From: Treponema sp. UBA4267
Lineage (GTDB): Bacteria; Spirochaetota; Spirochaetia; Treponematales; Treponemataceae
Direction: 5' to 3'
Length of the DNA stretch: 64,000 nucleotides
Assembly: GCA_002395155.1 (NCBI GenBank)
Contig: DGWD01000040.1
Span: 1-64,000 of the forward strand
How positions within the stretch are numbered: position 1 is the stretch's first letter; the number at the start of each line of letters is the position of its first letter. The notes under the pieces were generated by a model. It made no database searches. It worked only from the letters and a program-made list of their open reading frames with translations, and was not told the DNA's origin. Positions 42,913-50,735 of this stretch are shown piece by piece. The position numbers and the translations under genes are program-made.

Positions 42913-42990
42913 TTGAACTATTAGTATTTCCTCTATATAATTGTTTCAAATAAAAGTATTCACCTGCGTCTAACTTTCGATGTCGGTGAT
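42913..42990 (+). promoter_or_regulatory. Promoter and leader hairpin of hisG
   Basis: TTGAAC (42913-42918), 17-bp spacer, TATAAT (42936-42941), expected start near 42948. The leader to the hisG ATG is about 57 nt and contains a hairpin with arms TCACC/GGTGA and GCGTC/GATGT (42959-42990). No T-run, so an mRNA-stabilising or translation role is more likely than attenuation. Confidence 0.7.
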
Positions 42991-43004
42991 AGATGGAGAA
43001 AAAA

Positions 43005-43877
43005 ATGGAAAAATTGAAAATCTTATTAGCAAAAGGCAGAATTTACGAATCGGTTTACGAATTATTGAGCGATGTAGGTATTTCAATCCATCTACCTGAC
43101 AGACAGTATTTTCCTACAACAAACCAGAAAGATCTTGCTTTCCAGGTAGTAAAACCTCAGATTACAAGTTTCCTGCTTGCAAACAACAAAGCTGATGTAG
43201 GCTTTAGCGGAAAAGACTGGGTTTACGAAAACGGAGTAGAAAACGAAGTTGTAGAAATTATGGATTTAGGTTTTGATCCAGTTCGCATTGTTGCAGCAAT
43301 TCCTGAAGCCCGTGATTTTAATAAATTACTTTCTGGCAAGGTAACAATTGCTACAGAATACCAGAACTTAAGCAAAAAATGGGTTGAAAACAAGAAGATT
43401 GATGGAACCATTTTTAGAACCTGGGGAACTTCAGAAGGTTTCGTTCAGGATACAGATGACTCAATCGCCCAAATTTTAATTGATAATACTTCTACTGGTT
43501 CTTCGTTAAAGGCAAACCGCCTTAAGATTGTTGATACCCTTATGGAATCTTCTACAAGAATGTACGCTTCTAAAGAAGCTATGAATGATCCTGAAAAAAA
43601 GCAGAAGATTATGGAATTGAAGATGCTTTTTGAAACAGTTCTAAATGCCCGCGACAGAGTTATGCTCGAAATGAACTGTGCAGAAAAAGATTTCGATGCT
43701 TTAATCAAGGGAATTCCAAGTATGAAGAGCCCTACTGTTTCTACACTTTTTGGTGGAAACGGCTATGCTGTAAAAATTGCTGTAAAAAAATCTGAAGTAC
43801 CAACTCTGTTACCAAAATTACAGAGTCTTGGGGCAACAGATATCGTAGAATACGAACTTCGTAAAGTTATGTTATAA
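43005..43877 (+). CDS. hisG: ATP phosphoribosyltransferase (long form)
   Basis: 290 residues from the ATG at 43005; another in-frame ATG at 42993 contains the GGAG ribosome site that serves 43005. First step of histidine synthesis: ATP plus PRPP give phosphoribosyl-ATP. It begins KLKILLAKGRIYESVYELL. The catalytic domains run to about 210 (FSGKDWVYE, TEYQNLSKKWVENK), and the P-loop-like stretch is DDSIAQILIDNTSTGSSL. The C-terminal about 75 residues are the ACT-like histidine-feedback domain of long HisG. hisB follows 16 bp later. Confidence 0.94.
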   Translation: MEKLKILLAKGRIYESVYELLSDVGISIHLPDRQYFPTTNQKDLAFQVVKPQITSFLLANNKADVGFSGKDWVYENGVENEVVEIMDLGFDPVRIVAAIPEARDFNKLLSGKVTIATEYQNLSKKWVENKKIDGTIFRTWGTSEGFVQDTDDSIAQILIDNTSTGSSLKANRLKIVDTLMESSTRMYASKEAMNDPEKKQKIMELKMLFETVLNARDRVMLEMNCAEKDFDALIKGIPSMKSPTVSTLFGGNGYAVKIAVKKSEVPTLLPKLQSLGATDIVEYELRKVML

Positions 43878-43892
43878 AATTGGAGAAAAAAA

Positions 43893-44510
43893 GTGGCTAG
43901 AATTGCAACTGTAAAAAGAACAACTGGGGAAACTCAGATTGAACTTACCTTAAATCTTGATGGAAGCGGAAAATGTACAGTAGAAAATCCAATTGGATTT
44001 TTTGACCATATGCTTAAATCCTTTTGTAAACACGGACTTTTTGACTTGTCTGGAACTATAAAAGGTGATTTAGAAGTAGACCAGCATCACACTATTGAAG
44101 ATACTGGAATTGTACTTGGACAGTGTTTCCAGAAGGCCTTAGGAAATTGTGCAGGAATTTACAGAAGCGGTTTCTTTATCTACCCTATGGATGAAACTCT
44201 AGCCCAGGCTGCCGTTGATTTTGGTGGAAGACCTTACCTTGTTTGTAATTCAAATATAACAGGAATGCCCCTAGTTTCTGTAAGCGGCGGAAAAGAAGCT
44301 TCTTTCCAGACAGACTGTTTTGAAGACTTTTGGCAGGGCTTTACAAGTAATGCCTTGTGTAATTTACACATCGATGTAATTCGAGGCCGCAGCGACCACC
44401 ACAAAATTGAAGCTTGTTTCAAAGCAGTTTCAAGAGCTATAAGAAATGCCATTGAAATTGACCCTAGAAGAGAAGGTACAATTCCAAGTACAAAAGGTGT
44501 TTTAGTATAA
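43893..44510 (+). CDS. hisB: Imidazoleglycerol-phosphate dehydratase
   Basis: 205 residues; sixth step of histidine synthesis. Metal-binding motifs: GFFDHMLKSFCKHGLFDL near residue 32, DVDQHHTIEDTGI (read here EVDQHHTIEDTGI), and the second pair RSDHHKIEACFKA. Only the dehydratase is present; no histidinol-phosphatase fusion. The start is GTG at 43893, GGAG 7 nt upstream. Operon with hisG and, 1 bp after its stop, an SGNH hydrolase gene. Other his genes are not in the window, so the pathway is scattered. Confidence 0.95.
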   Translation: MARIATVKRTTGETQIELTLNLDGSGKCTVENPIGFFDHMLKSFCKHGLFDLSGTIKGDLEVDQHHTIEDTGIVLGQCFQKALGNCAGIYRSGFFIYPMDETLAQAAVDFGGRPYLVCNSNITGMPLVSVSGGKEASFQTDCFEDFWQGFTSNALCNLHIDVIRGRSDHHKIEACFKAVSRAIRNAIEIDPRREGTIPSTKGVLV

Positions 44511-44511
44511 A

Positions 44512-45207
44512 ATGAAAATTACAGTCTTTGGCGATTCTGTTTTAAAAGGAGTTATTACAACTCCACAGACAACTAGCCTTTTTGATGTTACAGAAAAAAA
44601 TTCACTTGCACTTGCACAAAAGGAATTAGGTTTTGAACTGGATAATCGTTCAATTTATGGAAACATAATCACAAAAGGCCAGTTAAAATTTAATAAATGG
44701 TTGGAAAAAGGTGGTAGTGCTGATATCTGTATCATCGAATTTGGTGATAATGACAGCGATTACGACTGGCCACCAATCAGTCAAAATCCTGACGGCGAAT
44801 ACGATTATAAAACACCCTTGCAGGATTATCTTCGCATTTTAAAAGAAATGACAGATAGCTGTAAGAAAAACAAGATTCTTCCAATTTTGGCCTCTGTTCC
44901 AGCCTTAATTCCTGAACGCTGGATAAATTCAATTTCAAAAGGCCTGAACAAGGAAAACATCATTAAGTTCCTGGGCGGAGATATAAATAAACTTTCTCAA
45001 AACCAGGAACTTTACTACAAGGCAATGCAGACTTTTGCCAGCGAAAACAAGATAAAACTTGTTGATATGAGACAGGCCCTTATTAATGAAGATAATTATG
45101 CTGATTTAATCTGTATGGACGGTATTCATCCTAGCGAGGCCGGATATAAACTTATGTCCCAAGTTTGGATTAAAGAATTGCCAGAAATTTTTAAGGAAAT
45201 TCAGTAA
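44512..45207 (+). CDS. SGNH-family hydrolase
   Basis: 231 residues, no signal peptide. Block I FGDSVLKGV at the N-terminus with the nucleophile Ser; IIEFGDNDSDYDW carries the Gly/Asn of blocks II-III; DGIHPSEAGYKLM near the C-terminus supplies the Asp and His. Belongs to the GDSL/SGNH esterase group that removes acyl or acetyl groups; substrate unknown. Its ATG is separated from hisB's stop by 1 bp, so it is coupled to the his genes though no role there is obvious. Confidence 0.88.
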   Translation: MKITVFGDSVLKGVITTPQTTSLFDVTEKNSLALAQKELGFELDNRSIYGNIITKGQLKFNKWLEKGGSADICIIEFGDNDSDYDWPPISQNPDGEYDYKTPLQDYLRILKEMTDSCKKNKILPILASVPALIPERWINSISKGLNKENIIKFLGGDINKLSQNQELYYKAMQTFASENKIKLVDMRQALINEDNYADLICMDGIHPSEAGYKLMSQVWIKELPEIFKEIQ

Positions 45208-45225
45208 TCAATTTTAAGGATTAAG

Positions 45226-45675
45226 ATGGACGAAATTATTATTTATACAGATGGCGGATGTAGTGGAAACCCTGGTCCAGGCGGCTGGGGAATTGTTGTA
45301 ATTGCAGACGGAATTGCAAAACAACTTTCTGGTGGCGAAAAACTTACCACTAACAACAGAATGGAGCTTACAGCCGCAATAACAGCCCTTCAGGTAATTC
45401 GCAACACACCAGGTTTTGCACAAAGGCCTGTAAAATTCCACATAGACAGCCAGTACGTTAAAAATGGAATTACTACATGGATTAAAGGCTGGAAGGCTAA
45501 GGGATGGAAAACTGCCGATAAAAAACCTGTAAAAAATCAAGATCTGTGGGTTCAACTGGATGCCTTGAATGAAGGGCTTAATATTGACTGGATTTGGGTA
45601 AAAGGACACGCAGGAATTGAATACAATGAAATTTGCGACCAGCTTTGTAAGGCTGAAATGGACAAATTTAAATAA
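45226..45675 (+). CDS. rnhA: Ribonuclease HI
   Basis: 149 residues, standard length. Cleaves RNA in RNA:DNA hybrids. Active-site residues visible: Asp in IYTDGGCSGNPGPGGW, Glu in NNRMELTAA, Asp in FHIDSQYV, and the last Asp/Glu region VKGHAGIEYNEICDQL with the catalytic His. The basic handle segment WIKGWKAKGWKTADKKP is present. AAGGATTAAG precedes the ATG. Last gene of the hisG row, followed by an exported-protein group. Confidence 0.96.
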   Translation: MDEIIIYTDGGCSGNPGPGGWGIVVIADGIAKQLSGGEKLTTNNRMELTAAITALQVIRNTPGFAQRPVKFHIDSQYVKNGITTWIKGWKAKGWKTADKKPVKNQDLWVQLDALNEGLNIDWIWVKGHAGIEYNEICDQLCKAEMDKFK

Positions 45676-45735
45676 TTTTTAATTTTTTTCTATTTTGATT
45701 TCCTAAAATCGTCAAAATCGGACTATTTATATAGT

Positions 45736-46596
45736 ATGAAAAAGCTATCATTAATATGTCCGATTTTTTTATGTCTTCTTATTCTTTCTGCCTGCAGCCA
45801 AAGTGTATGCCTTAATCAGTCAGAAGAACTTATTTTTAGTCTGCCCGAATGGCCGCCTAAAAACGCAGGAAGTAATCCCTACCCAAAACTTTACACTTGG
45901 AAAATTGAAATAAACCAGGTCGGAAAAGTCCTTAGTTTTTATCAAAAGGAAGGGGATTTTTGTGTAAGCTTTTATAAAAATCAACCTGCAAGCATTACAG
46001 CCCTTCCCCTTACCCTGCTAGATGATGGAGAAAAGACCTCCTATTTTTATCCGGCAGGTTTTCTTTATCCTTCTAGTTATCAGGCAGGAAAAAATACGCT
46101 TACATGGGAAGAAGGATTTTCTGCACAACTTATACATAAAATTGTAAGCAGCCAGGAAGAAACAGGAATTTCGCCTAATCGTTTACTTAAGTTTTTACTA
46201 TCGTTCAATTGGAAAAAACTTCAAGAAAACATTAATTCTAAAATCGAAAAATCCATAGAGGAAGAAGATAAAGCTGTTTTCAATCCCTGGCAGATTAATT
46301 CAGACAAACTTTTAGACAATATTTGTTATGGAAACTTTAAGACGAGCTTGTTAAATATAAGCGGAATTTATACTTACCAGCTGGAATACCTTTTTCCAAA
46401 TCAAGAATTTTCTCCATTATCAGCCTTTATTCCAGAAAATGCCTGTCTGATGCAAAAAAATCTTATAAATCTTCAAAAAGAAAAAGCTAATCTTATTGCA
46501 GATGGTCATAAATTTGCCCTTATTTTCACTCCTTATTCGGCAAAAAATCTTTCACGAGTGAATACTTATATGCCGATATATTCTGAAAGATTATGA
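45736..46596 (+). CDS. Putative lipoprotein, unknown function
   Basis: 286 residues. Signal peptide MKKLSLICPIFLCLLILSAC with lipobox LSAC and Cys20. The mature part opens FSLPEWPPKNAGSNPYPKLY and is mixed alpha/beta by eye. No domain was recognised. Its last 4 bp overlap the next lipoprotein gene, and the third exported gene follows, so the three form an operon. The pattern of two lipoproteins plus an exported barrel-like protein suggests a small envelope complex; that is a guess from arrangement only. Confidence 0.75.
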   Translation: MKKLSLICPIFLCLLILSACSQSVCLNQSEELIFSLPEWPPKNAGSNPYPKLYTWKIEINQVGKVLSFYQKEGDFCVSFYKNQPASITALPLTLLDDGEKTSYFYPAGFLYPSSYQAGKNTLTWEEGFSAQLIHKIVSSQEETGISPNRLLKFLLSFNWKKLQENINSKIEKSIEEEDKAVFNPWQINSDKLLDNICYGNFKTSLLNISGIYTYQLEYLFPNQEFSPLSAFIPENACLMQKNLINLQKEKANLIADGHKFALIFTPYSAKNLSRVNTYMPIYSERL

Positions 46597-47792
46597 AAAA
46601 ATTTAATAATTTTGCTTTACTTGTAATTATAACTATCTCGGTATTATCAGTAACAGGCTGTGCTAAAAAAAATAAAAAGGCCATTGAACCTGCACAAGAA
46701 GAAAATATCCAGAACATTGAAATTAAGAAAAACCACAACTGGTATTATTTTACCAATCAAAGCTATAAACAAATTGATAAAGTTGAAAAAGTTCCCCCAC
46801 AAACCTTTGTTCCATGGACCGAAGCAATAAGAATTTCCTCGGCATCTTGTCAGACAGATTCAGACATAAATGTAAATAAAGCCTTTGCCATTATCAACAG
46901 GCTGGGAATTCTTACTCTGGAAGAAGATAAAATCAGCATTTCTAAAGATGTAAACCTTTTTGCAGACAGAACAGCCGGAAACCTTATCTTCCTGAATAAC
47001 AGGCCTCTTTTTTCGGTTTACAAAAGTTCTTTTTTTAATGACACAATTACTGATCCAAACTACAAAAACCAGGCAGAAAACCATTTATTCCTGGTTCAAT
47101 TTGATGATATAGCAAAAATTTCATATCCGGTAATTAATTGTAACAATTTGACTCAGGCCCCAAATTCCGAAATCACAGATTTTAACTGGGACGGTCTGAA
47201 TTTTTACTGTAGCGTAAAATCCATAACCGATACAAAAAATTCCTTCTCCTATCTTAAATTCAAAACTACAAGTCCTCTTCTTTCACTTTCTCCTGCAAGT
47301 TCTAAGGAAAGCCTTGTAATTGAAGAAATTTCTGTGGATGATTTCAGGGCTAAAAAAGCTCTTTTGCCATATAAAGAGGCACCTCAAAGAATTAAGTCCC
47401 TTTTATCTGGATTTTCTCAGGATTTACCTTTTAACATTGAAGTGAAATCTGCAGGAGGTTCTTCATCACGCATTTACCAAAACCAGATTGCTGATTCAAA
47501 GGAAAAAGAATTACAGGCAAAGGCAATTTTATCTCCAAGCTGGTCTGCAGCCTTGTTTGAAGACGGAACCCTTTATCTTGAAGGGGCTCTTCCTGGCAAA
47601 CATATTTTGAGGGGCGGCAAGGCGGTTGCAATAAGGCTTCCAAAACTTCCTGTAAACTTTGTGTATTCCGATTTTGTCATTTCTGGAACCAGTTTATATG
47701 CAGCCTGGGAAGAAAGTAAATTCTACAAAACTGGACGTTCTGGTTTTCTGCAGGTAAACTTAGACAAAAGTCTTTACAGTAAATTACTTTAG
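46593..47792 (+). CDS. Putative lipoprotein, unknown function
   Basis: 399 residues. Signal peptide ending in SVTGC (Cys at about residue 24), then a Lys-rich linker AKKNKKAIEP. The remainder has repeated short strands (NHLFLVQFDDIAKISYPVINC; WSAALFEDGTLYLEGALPGKH) that suggest a beta-propeller-like or sandwich fold. No family recognised. It starts inside the end of the preceding gene (4-bp overlap), so the two are co-translated. The next gene begins 18 bp after its stop. Confidence 0.72.
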   Translation: MKKFNNFALLVIITISVLSVTGCAKKNKKAIEPAQEENIQNIEIKKNHNWYYFTNQSYKQIDKVEKVPPQTFVPWTEAIRISSASCQTDSDINVNKAFAIINRLGILTLEEDKISISKDVNLFADRTAGNLIFLNNRPLFSVYKSSFFNDTITDPNYKNQAENHLFLVQFDDIAKISYPVINCNNLTQAPNSEITDFNWDGLNFYCSVKSITDTKNSFSYLKFKTTSPLLSLSPASSKESLVIEEISVDDFRAKKALLPYKEAPQRIKSLLSGFSQDLPFNIEVKSAGGSSSRIYQNQIADSKEKELQAKAILSPSWSAALFEDGTLYLEGALPGKHILRGGKAVAIRLPKLPVNFVYSDFVISGTSLYAAWEESKFYKTGRSGFLQVNLDKSLYSKLL

Positions 47793-47809
47793 GAGAATAT
47801 AGGAGAAAA

Positions 47810-48547
47810 ATGAAAAAGTTATTTTTTATTGTAACAATTTGTATTTTCTCATTTACTCTTTTTGCCCAGGAAACTTCTGTAGAACAAGAATCTCAAAATA
47901 CAGATAAAATTTCCTTTTTGGGAAACCTTTTTAAACCTCCAAAGTCTCTTTCTGAATTTACAAATGCCTTGGATTTTGTAATGCAATTTGAACCTGGAGT
48001 TTCCATTAATACCGAAAGCAAACTTGTAAGTGCTCCATCTCCCATCATCTATCCAATAAGCTTAGGTGCACTTTGGCCAAACTATACATTTTTAGCAGCC
48101 CAGCCTTCTATCAGCTTTTTTATGACAAACCACCTCTGGTACAATGGAAAAGCCCTGCCAGCAGAAATAGAAAACCGAACAACAACAACTTTAAATTTTC
48201 TTATAAATATTCCAGCAGTTCTTTCTTTTTATATAGATAACTTCCGTCTCCAGCTTATGCCAGGAGCCGCAATTTTAGCTCGTTTTGTTTTTCTAGCCAA
48301 TAATGTAAATTCTACTGATTCGGGTTTTTCTGGCTCAGCAGCTTCGGATGTAGAAAACATAAACAACTACTTTTGGTCTAACGGACGTTTTTTTTATCTA
48401 AGCTCTGGAATTTCATTGCTTTTTAAGGCAACTGGAAATATTAAAGTCGGGCCTGTTGCAAATGTTTACCTGCCAATTATTCCTCTAGTTACCGGCGAAG
48501 GATTACAGGCTACAATTATTTCAATTGGGGTGAAAATCTCTATGTAA
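47810..48547 (+). CDS. Exported protein, probably outer-membrane associated
   Basis: 245 residues. Signal peptide MKKLFFIVTICIFSFTLFAQ cleaved near residue 20. The rest alternates short polar and hydrophobic stretches (TTTLNFLINIPAVLSFYI; ISLLFKATGNIKVGPVANVYLPI), as in small beta-barrels, and ends with the hydrophobic stretch ATIISIGVKISM. It has no known domain that I can name. AGGAGAAAA lies before the ATG. Third gene of the exported-protein operon begun at 45736. Confidence 0.72.
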   Translation: MKKLFFIVTICIFSFTLFAQETSVEQESQNTDKISFLGNLFKPPKSLSEFTNALDFVMQFEPGVSINTESKLVSAPSPIIYPISLGALWPNYTFLAAQPSISFFMTNHLWYNGKALPAEIENRTTTTLNFLINIPAVLSFYIDNFRLQLMPGAAILARFVFLANNVNSTDSGFSGSAASDVENINNYFWSNGRFFYLSSGISLLFKATGNIKVGPVANVYLPIIPLVTGEGLQATIISIGVKISM

Positions 48548-48587
48548 TATGTTATATTTCCTTTAGTTAATCCAAAGGAGATATGGC

Positions 48588-49484
48588 ATGAAAAACTTAA
48601 AAGATTTAAATTACGGAATTATTGGACTTGGAATTATGGGTGGGTCAATTGCAAAGGCCATCCGCCAGCATATATTAAGTCAGATTGAGTCCACAGGTAA
48701 GATTTATGCCTGTAACCGTAGCACAGCCAGCCTTTCAATGGCAACTTCAGAAGGCGTTGTTGATTATGCTTATACTAGTGATAAAGTCAGCGAGATGATT
48801 CCTCATTGTGATATTATTTACGTTTGTCTTTATCCACATGCAACTTTGGATTTTCTTTTAGACCATAAAGATGAATTTAAAAGCGGTGCAATTGTAACTG
48901 ATATTTCTGGTGTCAAAGGCATTTTTGAAAAATCTCTTCCTGGCATTCTGCGACCTGACACAGATTTTATTATCGGGCATCCAATGGCTGGTGGTGAAAA
49001 AGAAGGCTACGCCAACTCTGATGCAAAATTCTTTATCAATCATAACTATATTCTTTGTCCTCAGTCTTTTAATAAGCCTGAAAATCTGGATTTAATGCGA
49101 GATTTTGTAACTGCAATTGGATTTACAAGAATTACCGAAACTGATTGTGATACCCATGACTATAAAATCGGATTTACCTCTCAGCTTTGCCACGTAATTG
49201 CAAGTGCTCTGGTAGAAAGTGCTCAGGATCCTGAAATTACGGCATTTGGTGGAGGTTCTTTTGAAGACCTGACAAGAATTGCCATGATAAACGCACCTTT
49301 ATGGACCGAACTCTTTATCAGTAATAAAGAAAAACTTGCAGAACACATTGAAAATTTCCAAAAAAAAATGGAAGAGTTTAAGCAAGATATTTTGAATGAA
49401 GATTCTGATGCCCTAAAAGCCCTATTGGAAGATACCCGCGAAAAACGAATGCGTATGGGTTCTATCAGAACTATAAAGAAATAA
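48588..49484 (+). CDS. tyrA: Prephenate/arogenate dehydrogenase
   Basis: 298 residues; NAD(P)-dependent oxidative decarboxylation of prephenate toward tyrosine. N-terminal Rossmann motif YGIIGLGIMGGSIAKAIR, then DIIYVCLYPHATLDFL, and the catalytic His region GHPMAGGEKEGYANSD, characteristic of this family. The C-terminal helical part contains HVIASALVESAQDPEITAFGGGSFEDLTRIA. AAAGGAGATATGGC gives a good ribosome site. It has no chorismate mutase or ACT domain. Other aromatic genes are not in the window. Confidence 0.93.
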   Translation: MKNLKDLNYGIIGLGIMGGSIAKAIRQHILSQIESTGKIYACNRSTASLSMATSEGVVDYAYTSDKVSEMIPHCDIIYVCLYPHATLDFLLDHKDEFKSGAIVTDISGVKGIFEKSLPGILRPDTDFIIGHPMAGGEKEGYANSDAKFFINHNYILCPQSFNKPENLDLMRDFVTAIGFTRITETDCDTHDYKIGFTSQLCHVIASALVESAQDPEITAFGGGSFEDLTRIAMINAPLWTELFISNKEKLAEHIENFQKKMEEFKQDILNEDSDALKALLEDTREKRMRMGSIRTIKK

Positions 49485-49516
49485 TATTATAAATTTTACT
49501 TGCTATATTTAAAAAT

Positions 49517-49557
49517 TATAATATACTTACTCAAGGCTTTTGATAGTAACACTATCA
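49517..49557 (+). promoter_or_regulatory. Promoter and operator of the barrel-like exported protein
   Basis: TATAAT (49517-49522; or the overlapping TATACT to 49527) with TTTACT 16 bp upstream. The 17-bp palindrome TGATAGTAACACTATCA (49541-49557) lies just after the likely start site, so binding would block transcription. It matches the operator at 39343-39359 at 16 of 17 positions. Confidence 0.75.
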
Positions 49558-49596
49558 ATTTATACATGAATACCAAATTTTTAATAAGGAATTTTT

Positions 49597-50574
49597 ATGA
49601 ACTTAAAGAAATTATTTCTAGCTTTATCAATTTCTCTTTTGATTTTTACCCCAGTATTTGCTGAAGAGGTAGAACAAGAAAACTCTCCTTGGGCATTTTC
49701 TGTTGGTGTAGACTTAGGTTACTACCCAAAATCTAGTTTTATTCCAGGAGCAAGTCATTTTTCACCAATTGTTGGTCCATACTCAGGAATAGAAGGTCGT
49801 ATTTTAGGAAATGCAACTTACACAATTCCAACACCACTTGGAGAACACTGGCTTTTATCTTCTGCAAATCTTGCTGTAAAGGGTACTTTTGAACTTACAC
49901 CTGTTACTGTAAAACCATGTATTGAAGCAAGTTTTACTCCACTTCCATTTTTAGTTTTTGCAGCTGGAGCTCAGGCTGGTACTGGTTGGAATTTAGCAGG
50001 CCTTCAGGGTATGGCAGGATTTAACGGCGTAACAGCAGGCACTTATACAGATTACAGAGCTTTCCAGGATTGGTTCCTTAAATGGTTTGCTCAGGGAACT
50101 TTCCAGTTTGATACAGGTGCTATTTTTGCCGGCGACTGGACTCACATACAGATTATGTACACATATCAGGTTTACTACGAAAGACTTACTTCTGCAGCAG
50201 ACGGTTCTGTATGGATGTGGCAGTGTTCTGGCAACAAGGTGAACGGTTACAAAGAATATCAGAACCTTGTTTTAGCTTATGCAATGCCTTTAGTTGTTAG
50301 CCGCGTTGGAGTTCTTACAGAAATTGAAGGTCCATATCAGGATCAGGTTTATACAAATCCTTACTACAAAGGTTCATTCAAAACTGTAAGCATAAGTCCA
50401 ATGGCACAGCTCACTTTTGGAGAGCATGACGTACTCACAATTCTTGCAGGTTTTTCAAGCCGCCGCAGTTTTACACAAGCTCATACTGCTTCTACAGAAG
50501 AAACAGCCCTTACCTACGCAGGCCGCGAATGGTTCTTTAACAGAATTGCTTTGAGCTGGACACATAGTTTCTAA
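49597..50574 (+). CDS. Exported outer-membrane-type beta-barrel protein
   Basis: 325 residues. Signal peptide MNLKKLFLALSISLLIFTPVFA (cleavage after VFA). The mature protein is rich in aromatic residues and Gly with alternating strands (WAFSVGVDLGYYPKSSF; HIQIMYTYQVYYERL; LTFGEHDVLTILAGF), ending with RIALSWTHSF, a terminal Phe typical of outer-membrane barrels. No specific family recognised; it may be a porin-like sugar channel. AAGGA is 8 nt before the ATG. The operator shared with the GH35 gene suggests it serves the same carbohydrate pathway. Confidence 0.75.
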   Translation: MNLKKLFLALSISLLIFTPVFAEEVEQENSPWAFSVGVDLGYYPKSSFIPGASHFSPIVGPYSGIEGRILGNATYTIPTPLGEHWLLSSANLAVKGTFELTPVTVKPCIEASFTPLPFLVFAAGAQAGTGWNLAGLQGMAGFNGVTAGTYTDYRAFQDWFLKWFAQGTFQFDTGAIFAGDWTHIQIMYTYQVYYERLTSAADGSVWMWQCSGNKVNGYKEYQNLVLAYAMPLVVSRVGVLTEIEGPYQDQVYTNPYYKGSFKTVSISPMAQLTFGEHDVLTILAGFSSRRSFTQAHTASTEETALTYAGREWFFNRIALSWTHSF

Positions 50575-50591
50575 TTAAAAAGCGAGCAGGC

Positions 50592-50632
50592 AAAAAAAAG
50601 TCCAAAATCATTTCTGATTTTGGACTTTTTTT
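50592..50632. terminator. Bidirectional terminator after the barrel-protein gene
   Basis: Arms AAAGTCCAAAATCA / TGATTTTGGACTTT with a 4-nt loop and A/T runs on both sides; serves the barrel-protein gene and, on the other strand, groL. Confidence 0.92.
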
Positions 50633-50645
50633 ATACTAATTCAAA

Positions 50646-50735
50646 CTATTAGTACATACCACCCATGTGTCGCACGCTTACGCGTGCTTACCGAGTTTGC
50701 TTCCGCAAACTCGCCTATTAGTACATGCCTCCCAT
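50646..50735. repeat. Duplicated groL 3' end flanking a double-hairpin element
   Basis: Bases 50715-50735 (the last codons of groL, minus strand) recur at 50646-50666 with 19 of 21 bases the same. Between the copies lie two perfect hairpins: GCACGC-TTAC-GCGTGC (about 50671-50686) and CGAGTTTGC-TTCC-GCAAACTCG (50691-50712). Confidence 0.85.
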
